The notes beneath the pieces are model-generated. The model saw only the letters and a list, made by a program, of their open reading frames with translations. It made no database searches and was not told where the DNA came from. A stretch of 6,490 bases of DNA from Actinomycetes bacterium (GTDB lineage Bacteria; Actinomycetota; Actinomycetes; Propionibacteriales; Propionibacteriaceae): assembly GCA_021794705.1 (NCBI GenBank), contig JAJYQH010000295.1, positions 1-6,490 on the forward strand, written 5' to 3'. The stretch's first letter is position 1. Every line of letters starts with the position of its first letter. Below, piece by piece: positions 1-4,290 of the stretch. A program made the translations under genes and the position numbers.

Positions 1-720
1 CCAGCCGGTGTTCGTGGGCCCCCAGTCGGTGAGCAGCATCGGCCCGACCGGGAACCCGTGCCGCTGGAGGAAGCGGTTGAGGAACGAGAAGGTGTTCCAG
101 GCTCCCGTCGAGACGTAGATGATCGGGGCGCCGGGGTGGTCGGCCAGCAGTCTCGTGAGCATCTGCGCCATCCCGGGGACGGGCTGGCGGGCCTGCTCGG
201 TGAGCACCAGCGAGTTCCACGCGGCGATGAACAGCCGGGGCAGGAAGGTCGAGATGACCGTGTCGTCGATGTCGCTCACCAGGCCGAAGGTCTGCGAGTC
301 GTCGACGACCATGACCGGGGCGTCGGTGGGCAGCGACGTCGGCGTGGTGATCGTCACGTGGTTCCAGCCGGGAGTGAGCGTCTCGCTCTTCACCCGGACG
401 TCGACGTAGCCGTTGCGGTCGGTGCGCAGGGTGATCCCGGAGCTGCCGACGGTGACGCTCACCTCGGTGTGCGGGATCGGGGCCGCGACGAAGTTGCGCC
501 AGCCCCGCTGGAGCAGCATCTCCTCGGCGGCCTTGCCCAGCGGGGTGCGGGGTTCGGCAGGGCGCAGCACGACCCGGGCGAGCACCCGCACCTGGGACTG
601 GGTGCCGTACCCGGTGAACGGCAGCACGACCTCCGTCCAACCCATCCGCCGGAGGACACGGTTGACCCGGCGGTAGACGAATTCCTCCATCCGGGCACCG
701 ACAAACGGTCGATTGGACAT
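1..720 (-). CDS. App1-family (DUF2183) phosphatidate phosphatase, C-terminus outside window
   Basis: Reading the minus strand from the ATG at 720-718 gives 240 codons with no stop before the window edge, so only the C-terminus is missing. The family, named after yeast App1, has a HAD-like catalytic domain that hydrolyses phosphatidate to diacylglycerol; the role of bacterial members is poorly known. Visible features are an N-terminal region (about 1-130) with a beta-rich part around 85-127 (HTEVSVTVGSSG, NHVTITT), then the catalytic core: the DIDDT motif at 150-154 (a DxDxT signature, with D150 as expected nucleophile and D152 as acid/base), YVSTGAWN at 202-209, and LLTDWGP at 229-235. No signal peptide or membrane segment is visible, so it is probably cytosolic or peripheral to the membrane. 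The start is supported by a TAGGGT -10 element six bases upstream, implying a leaderless mRNA. It is divergent from the DUF5998 operon. The family call is firm; the lipid substrate is inferred from the family. Confidence 0.9.
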   Translation of the reverse strand, partial: MSNRPFVGARMEEFVYRRVNRVLRRMGWTEVVLPFTGYGTQSQVRVLARVVLRPAEPRTPLGKAAEEMLLQRGWRNFVAAPIPHTEVSVTVGSSGITLRTDRNGYVDVRVKSETLTPGWNHVTITTPTSLPTDAPVMVVDDSQTFGLVSDIDDTVISTFLPRLFIAAWNSLVLTEQARQPVPGMAQMLTRLLADHPGAPIIYVSTGAWNTFSFLNRFLQRHGFPVGPMLLTDWGPTNTGW

Positions 721-726
721 GCTCGC

Positions 727-732
727 ACCCTA
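727..732 (-). promoter_or_regulatory. Probable leaderless -10 element for the App1-family gene
   Basis: On the minus strand the sequence reads TAGGGT, then six bases (GCGAGC), then the ATG. TANNNT ending about six bases before a start codon is the usual layout of a leaderless actinobacterial promoter, with transcription beginning at the A of ATG. No Shine-Dalgarno sequence precedes the ATG, which fits. The -35 region (about 750-756) is weak, which is common in these organisms. Confidence 0.5.
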
Positions 733-766
733 TCCGCAACAGCGGTCGCGGCCTAGGGCGCCGACT

Positions 767-782
767 CCCCAGGGCTCTGGGG
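767..782. repeat. 16-bp inverted repeat, candidate operator
   Basis: CCCCAG (767-772) and CTGGGG (777-782) are perfect 6-bp inverted arms around a 4-bp spacer, GGCT. The repeat covers the place where the -35 element of the DUF5998 promoter should lie (about 773-778), and its centre is about 33 bp before the predicted transcription start at 808. That position would suit a dimeric repressor, which is inference. No known regulator consensus was recognised, and short G/C-only arms can arise by chance in DNA this GC-rich. Confidence 0.35.
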
Positions 783-795
783 CGTCGTGGCGTGG

Positions 796-801
796 GATGA
801 T
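796..801 (+). promoter_or_regulatory. Probable leaderless extended -10 element for the DUF5998 operon
   Basis: GATGAT matches four of six bases of TATAAT and is preceded by TGG (793-795), which makes a TGn extended -10. It ends six bases before the GTG at 808, so transcription probably begins at that GTG. This is the main reason for choosing 808 over the in-frame GTG at 787, which would place the start codon upstream of the promoter and has no Shine-Dalgarno sequence. Confidence 0.5.
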
Positions 802-807
802 GCCGGG

Positions 808-1392
808 GTGACCCTGTCATCGACACTGAGCCGCCAGTTGCGCGTCGATATCGAGGCCTGCGGCTACTTCCCGGAGTTCGTCACCGACTCCCTCGCCCTG
901 GCCCTCGGGGACGAGCCCGCGCTGCACCATCTGGTGCACCAGGAGGCGACGTTCATGGGCGACGAGATCCACCGGCACCTCACCGTGCTCGTCGTCACGC
1001 CCACTCGGCTGGTCGCCCTGCACACCGATGAGGGGGCCGAGGAGGCCAACGCCGACGACCAGGCGATCACGACGACCGAGACGGTCCCGCTCACCAACGT
1101 CCGGTCGGTGTCGCTCTCGCGGGTGGTGCAGAAGCCGGAGCACTTCGACTCCCGGCGTCCCCGCGTCGTCGAGACCTGGCTGGTGCTCGGCTGGGGCGTC
1201 CTCGGCCGGGTCGACATGGAGCCCGCGGGGTGCAGTGACCCGGCGTGCGAGGCCGACCACGGCTACACCGGCACGATCACCGGCGACGACCTCACCATCC
1301 GGATGAGTCCCGCCGCCGACGGGGCAGAGAACGTCGACCGGCTGATCCGCTTCGCGAGCGTCCTGCAGCAGGCCGTCGGACGCGCCCGATGA
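808..1392 (+). CDS. DUF5998 family protein of unknown function
   Basis: A 194-residue protein recognised as the actinobacterial DUF5998 family, which has no assigned function. Matching landmarks are the N-terminal helix ending in IEACGYFPEFV (15-25), LVHQEATF (42-49), the strand-rich RHLTVLVVTPTRLVALHTDE (56-75), SLSRVV (102-107), LGWGVLGRVDMEP (127-139), and the signature CSDPACEADHGYTG (142-155). The last contains C142, C147, D150 and H151, which could bind a metal; that is inference. The alternating beta strands suggest a compact, possibly PH-like fold, also inference. No signal peptide or membrane segment is seen, so it is probably cytosolic. The GTG start at 808 is chosen because a promoter lies six bases upstream; starting at the GTG at 787 would add seven residues. 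Its stop overlaps the next start (ATGA, 1389-1392), so it is probably coupled to the phosphodiesterase and thymidine kinase genes, pointing loosely to nucleotide metabolism. Confidence 0.88.
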   Translation: MTLSSTLSRQLRVDIEACGYFPEFVTDSLALALGDEPALHHLVHQEATFMGDEIHRHLTVLVVTPTRLVALHTDEGAEEANADDQAITTTETVPLTNVRSVSLSRVVQKPEHFDSRRPRVVETWLVLGWGVLGRVDMEPAGCSDPACEADHGYTGTITGDDLTIRMSPAADGAENVDRLIRFASVLQQAVGRAR

Positions 1393-2543
1393 GTGTGAAG
1401 GTCGTCCCCGCCTACGGTCAGTCGACCCTCTCCGACATCCTTCCCGCCGTCGCCGCGCACCTCGGCGTGCCCGGCATGGTCGACCGGCTCGGGCTGCCGG
1501 CGTCCACCCGCTACGTCGTCCTGCTCGTCGACGGCCTCGGTCTCGGCCTGGTGCGCTCGCACCTGCGCGACGCGCCGTACTTCGCCGAGCTCTTCGGGGA
1601 CGCCGTCGAGCTCACGAGCGGCGTGCCGAGCACCACCGCTACCTCGATCACCTGCCTCGGCACCGGCTGTCCGCCCGGCGTGCACGGCATCGCCGGCTAC
1701 ACCTTCCGCGAGCCGGCGTCCGGCGTGCGGATGAACGCCCTCACGTGGGAGCACGGGCCCGAGGCGGTCGAGGCGTTCCAGCCGCACGACACGATGTTCG
1801 AGACGATGAGCGCGCACGGGGTGACCTGCACGAGCGTCGTGCTTCCCCGGTTCGAGGGCAGCGGGCTCACCCGGGCGGCGCTGCGCGGCGCGGAGTTCGT
1901 CGGCATCGACGACGACGACGAGGGGGACGCCCGGATGGCGGCGATCACCCGGGCGGCCGCGGCGGGAGAGCGGTCGTGCGTCTACGTCTACGAGCGGCGA
2001 CTCGACCACGCCGGCCACGGCCGGGGCACGGCGTCCGAGGCCTGGCGCCGGGTGCTCCAGCGCATCGACGGCTTCGCCGAGCAGTTGCGCGCCGACCTTC
2101 CCGACGACGTCGTGCTGCTCGTCACCGGCGACCACGGGATGATCGACGTCCCCGCGCGCACCCGGATCGTCCTCGACGACCAGCCGGGCCTGCTCGAGGG
2201 GGTCGACCTGCTCGCCGGCGAGGCCCGCTTCCGGCAGTTCTACTCCCGCACCCCGGACGCCGTCGCCCGCCGGTTCGCCTCCTTCCTCGGCGAGCGCGCC
2301 TGGGTGGTGACCCGCGAGCAGGCGATCGAGGAGGAGTGGTTCGGCGCGACCCCGGCGAGCATGGCCGGTCACTTCGGCGACGTGCTCGTGGCCATGCGGG
2401 GCACCTGGGCCCTCATGTCGCGCGACTTCCCCCAGGAGTTCGGCCTCGTCGGCATGCACGGCTCGTTGACCCCCGAGGAGGCGGCGGTGCCGCTGTTCGT
2501 CGACGGCCCCGTGCGGCCCTCGCCGTGGAGCGGCCGTGGCTGA
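1389..2543 (+). CDS. Type I phosphodiesterase/nucleotide pyrophosphatase (alkaline phosphatase superfamily)
   Basis: A 384-residue enzyme of the nucleotide pyrophosphatase/phosphodiesterase family, expected to hydrolyse phosphodiester or pyrophosphate bonds with two metal ions. The whole metal and nucleophile set is visible in order: D48 in LLVDGLG, T83 in VPSTTATS (the expected nucleophile by alignment to the PTKT motif of NPP enzymes), D206 and H210 in RLDHAGHG, D248 and H249 in TGDHGM, and H357 in GMHGS. All ligands are present, so it should be active. The substrate cannot be read from sequence. Most NPP enzymes act outside the cell, but no signal peptide or membrane anchor is seen here, so a cytosolic role is likely. 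It starts at the ATG overlapping the DUF5998 stop by 4 bp; no strong Shine-Dalgarno sequence is needed if translation is coupled. An acidic run, IDDDDEGD (173-180), is probably a surface loop. Its end overlaps the thymidine kinase start by 8 bp. Confidence 0.9.
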   Translation: MSVKVVPAYGQSTLSDILPAVAAHLGVPGMVDRLGLPASTRYVVLLVDGLGLGLVRSHLRDAPYFAELFGDAVELTSGVPSTTATSITCLGTGCPPGVHGIAGYTFREPASGVRMNALTWEHGPEAVEAFQPHDTMFETMSAHGVTCTSVVLPRFEGSGLTRAALRGAEFVGIDDDDEGDARMAAITRAAAAGERSCVYVYERRLDHAGHGRGTASEAWRRVLQRIDGFAEQLRADLPDDVVLLVTGDHGMIDVPARTRIVLDDQPGLLEGVDLLAGEARFRQFYSRTPDAVARRFASFLGERAWVVTREQAIEEEWFGATPASMAGHFGDVLVAMRGTWALMSRDFPQEFGLVGMHGSLTPEEAAVPLFVDGPVRPSPWSGRG

Positions 2544-3195
2544 GCTGGTCTACTTCACCGGCCCGATGGACTCGGGCAAGTCGACGCTGGCGTTGCAGAT
2601 GGCCTACACCCAGTCACGGCACGGCCGGTCCGGACGCCTGTTCACGAGCCACGACCGGTCGGGACCCGCGACCATCACCTCCCGCATCGGCCTCCGGGCG
2701 GCTGCCACCGAGGTGGACGGCGACTTCGACGTGTGGGAGCACATCGTCGGGGCGCTCACCGGCGGGGAGCGGATCGACTTCCTCGTGTGCGACGAGGCGC
2801 AGTTCTACACGCCGGCGCAGATCGACGACCTCGCCCGCGTCGTCGACGACCTCGGCATCGACGTCTTCGCCTTCGGCATCCTCGCCGACTTCCGCACCGA
2901 GCTGTTCCCGGGCTCGAAACGACTGATCGAACTCTGTGACCGGATGGAGACCCCGCAGGTGCGGCCGCTGTGCTGGTGCGGGGCCCCGGCCACGCACAAC
3001 GCCCGGGTGGTCGAGGGGGTGATGGTCACCGAGGGCAGCCAGGTCGCGGTCGGCGACGTCGCCGCCCCGGACGCCCCCACCGTCACCTATCAGGTGCTGT
3101 GCCGGCGGCACCACCGGCAGCGGATGACCATCGAGCGGGCGGTGGCGATCCCGAGCCCCGAGGTGCTGCCGTTCGCGGCGCCGGACGCCGGCTGA
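2536..3195 (+). CDS. tdk: Thymidine kinase (type II, TK1-like)
   Basis: A 219-residue kinase that phosphorylates thymidine to dTMP with ATP in the pyrimidine salvage pathway, in the cytosol. Domains in order: a P-loop GPMDSGKST at 9-17; a Walker B and catalytic segment FLVCDEAQFY at 82-91, with D86 and the catalytic base E87; the GILADFRTELFPGSKRL segment at 114-130, typical of the family; and a zinc-binding lasso domain with C146 and C148 (CWCGAPATHNAR), then C189 and H192 (CRRHH). The first zinc pair is C-x-C rather than the C-x-x-C of human TK1, but the domain otherwise looks complete. Length fits the family (about 190-230). The start is the GTG at 2536, with a GGAG Shine-Dalgarno at 2527-2530 five bases upstream, inside the end of the phosphodiesterase gene. 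The 8-bp overlap indicates coupled translation. The family call is firm. Confidence 0.95.
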   Translation: MAELVYFTGPMDSGKSTLALQMAYTQSRHGRSGRLFTSHDRSGPATITSRIGLRAAATEVDGDFDVWEHIVGALTGGERIDFLVCDEAQFYTPAQIDDLARVVDDLGIDVFAFGILADFRTELFPGSKRLIELCDRMETPQVRPLCWCGAPATHNARVVEGVMVTEGSQVAVGDVAAPDAPTVTYQVLCRRHHRQRMTIERAVAIPSPEVLPFAAPDAG

Positions 3196-3199
3196 GCCC

Positions 3200-3213
3200 C
3201 CCGGACGTCCGGG
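3200..3213. repeat. Perfect 14-bp palindrome between tdk and the sulfurtransferase gene
   Basis: CCCGGACGTCCGGG reads identically on both strands, begins five bases after the tdk stop and ends 33 bp before the sulfurtransferase start. It could be an operator for a dimeric regulator, or a short hairpin with an ACGT loop in the transcript. No T-run follows, so a classical rho-independent terminator is unlikely. A partial copy, CCGGACG, also occurs at 3181-3187 inside the end of tdk, 20 bp upstream of the same heptamer in the palindrome. Confidence 0.4.
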
Positions 3214-3246
3214 TGTCGGTTCCACCGGCCCCGCTGGGGTGTGGCG

Positions 3247-4071
3247 ATGAGCCGAGTGAGCGCCGCCGCCCTGCGTGACCGCCTCGACCGGGGGGAGCGC
3301 GTCACCCTGCTCGACGTCCGCTACTACCTCACCGAGCCGGGCCGGGGCGAGCGCGAATACGTCGAGGGCCACATCCCCGGCGCCGCGTTCGTCGATCTGG
3401 ACGCCGACCTCGCCGCCCCGCACACCGGGCCGGGCGGGCGCCACCCGCTGCCCGACTCCGCCGCCTTCGGCGAGGCGATGCGCCGCGCGGGCGTGTCGGC
3501 GTCCGCGCCCGTCGTCGTCTACGACCAGCGCACCTCGCTGTCGGCCGGGCGCGCGTGGTGGATGCTCGTCAACGCCGGCCACCCCCGGGTCGAGGTGCTC
3601 GACGGCGGGTACGCCGGCTGGGTGGCCGAGGGAGCCGCGGTGAGCGCGGGTCGGGAGATCGCCGAGCCGGGTGACTTCGAGCCGGGCCCCGACCGGCTGC
3701 CCCGCGTGGACGCCGACCAGGTGGCGGACCTGCTCGCGGCCGGGCACCGGGTTGCCGACGTTCGGGCGCCCGAACGGTTCCGGGGCGACGTGGAACCGAT
3801 CGACCCGGTCGGCGGGCACATCCCCGGGGCCGTCAACCTCCCGGCCGCCGGCCTGTTCACCCCCGAGGGCACGCTGCTGCCGGTCGACGAGCTGCGCAGC
3901 CGCCTGGCCCCGCTGGGACCCGGGGACGCGGTGAGCTGCGGCTCCGGCGTCACGGCGGCCCAGGTGCTGTGGGCCCTCGACGTTGCCGGTGTCCCCGGTG
4001 TCGCTCTCTACGCCGGCTCGTGGTCCGACTGGATCAGCGACCCGTCACGCCCGGTGGCGCGGGGGGAGTGA
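3247..4071 (+). CDS. sseA: Two-domain sulfurtransferase, probable 3-mercaptopyruvate sulfurtransferase
   Basis: A 274-residue tandem rhodanese protein. The N-terminal domain (about 5-130) is inactive, with D93 in VVYDQR where a catalytic Cys would sit; the C-terminal domain (about 150-270) carries C231 in the loop CGSGVTA. That loop is the signature of 3-mercaptopyruvate sulfurtransferases, while classical thiosulfate rhodaneses have CRKGVT, so the expected reaction moves sulfur from 3-mercaptopyruvate to a thiol or cyanide and releases pyruvate. Other marks are LLDVR (21-25), EGHIPGAAFVDLD (40-52), RFRGDVEP (177-184), GGHIPGAVNLPA (189-200) and GSWSDW (257-262). It is probably cytosolic. Length is normal for the family. 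The ATG at 3247 is preferred; the GTG at 3241 would add two residues. The only Shine-Dalgarno-like stretch is GGGGTG (3236-3241), inside a possible hairpin (CCCC 3229-3232 with GGGG 3236-3239). It may share a transcript with tdk, 51 bp upstream. Substrate preference is inferred from the loop. Confidence 0.9.
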   Translation: MSRVSAAALRDRLDRGERVTLLDVRYYLTEPGRGEREYVEGHIPGAAFVDLDADLAAPHTGPGGRHPLPDSAAFGEAMRRAGVSASAPVVVYDQRTSLSAGRAWWMLVNAGHPRVEVLDGGYAGWVAEGAAVSAGREIAEPGDFEPGPDRLPRVDADQVADLLAAGHRVADVRAPERFRGDVEPIDPVGGHIPGAVNLPAAGLFTPEGTLLPVDELRSRLAPLGPGDAVSCGSGVTAAQVLWALDVAGVPGVALYAGSWSDWISDPSRPVARGE

Positions 4072-4101
4072 GGCCCTCCGACGGGCTTCCTCGCCGGTTT
4101 T
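4070..4101 (+). terminator. Possible rho-independent terminator after the sulfurtransferase gene
   Basis: GAGGCCC (4070-4076) and GGGCTTC (4083-4089) can form a 7-bp stem with one G-U pair around the loop TCCGAC. The stem overlaps the stop codon of the sulfurtransferase gene. A short TTTT run lies at 4098-4101, eight bases past the stem, and is itself the loop of a small GCCG/CGGC hairpin (4093-4105). The T-run is short and displaced, as often in actinobacteria, so the call is tentative. Its position between two apparently separate transcription units supports it. Confidence 0.35.
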
Positions 4102-4121
4102 CGGCACTCCCTCGTCCGCGC

Positions 4122-4127
4122 TAGGTT
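4122..4127 (+). promoter_or_regulatory. Candidate -10 element for aceE
   Basis: TAGGTT fits the TANNNT pattern of housekeeping actinobacterial promoters and is the best such match in the gap before aceE. A weak -35-like TTTTCG lies at 4098-4103 with an 18-bp spacer. Transcription would begin near the A at 4134 and give a 5' leader of about 157 bases. This is inferred from sequence alone. Confidence 0.4.
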
Positions 4128-4133
4128 TGACCC

Positions 4134-4290
4134 ACTGTGCCCTTCCGCACGCCGCCGATCCCGGCCGCGGTCGACCCCACGCGGTCCCAACCACGACCTG
4201 CGCCTGTGACAAAGGCGTCGGTGACGGTGAAAGATGGCAGCCGATGCCAGCCCCTCTGGGGGAAATGGCCTGTGTGAGAAAGGACGAGGA
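4134..4290 (+). promoter_or_regulatory. Predicted 5' leader of aceE with alternative hairpins
   Basis: The predicted leader is long and its last 60 bases hold competing pairings. TGGCA (4235-4239) can pair with TGCCA (4245-4249) around a 5-base spacer. The same GCCA (4246-4249) can instead pair with TGGC (4266-4269), enclosing a CCCC/GGGG stem (4251-4254 with 4258-4261). A smaller CGTC/GACG hairpin sits at 4216-4226, and GGTGA is repeated at 4220-4224 and 4226-4230. The strong ribosome-binding site follows at 4279-4287. No Rfam riboswitch class was recognised. The first part (4134-4200) shows no clear structure. Regulation is possible but unproven. Confidence 0.3.
4279..4287 (+). promoter_or_regulatory. 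Ribosome-binding site that sets the aceE start
   Basis: AAAGGACGA, continuing as GGA, is purine-rich and complementary to the 16S rRNA 3' end. Its AGGA core (4281-4284) ends six bases before the GTG at 4291. The in-frame ATG at 4318 has only an AGGA ten bases upstream (4304-4307), and the in-frame ATG at 4234 has no well-spaced site, so GTG 4291 is preferred. Confidence 0.6.

Noticed and set aside
58..756. A 232-codon plus-strand frame opposite the App1-family gene
   Set aside because: The minus strand carries the DIDDT, STGAWN and TDWGP motifs, while this frame gives an arginine, glycine and aspartate-rich sequence without motifs.
1905..1928. Run of GAC codons in the phosphodiesterase gene as a possible repeat or slippage site
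   Set aside because: It is only about five trinucleotide units, in frame, encoding an acidic surface loop; this is normal for GC-rich coding sequence.
1745..2926. A 393-codon plus-strand frame spanning the phosphodiesterase and tdk genes
   Set aside because: It runs out of frame through two genes with complete active sites, and its product is mostly Arg, Ala, Gly and Pro.
1263..3819. Two minus-strand open frames of about 400 codons (1263-2459 and 2614-3819)
   Set aside because: Both lie opposite well-supported genes, cross real gene boundaries and have compositionally biased translations. They are shadows of the GC-rich coding strand.
4127..4155. TTGACC at 4127-4132 as a -35 box of a second aceE promoter
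   Set aside because: No -10-like sequence occurs 16-19 bp downstream; the region there is nearly all G and C.
4205..4220. TGTGA half-site in the aceE leader as a Crp/GlxR binding site
   Set aside because: The matching TCACA half is missing at the required spacing, and the site lies well downstream of the candidate promoter.
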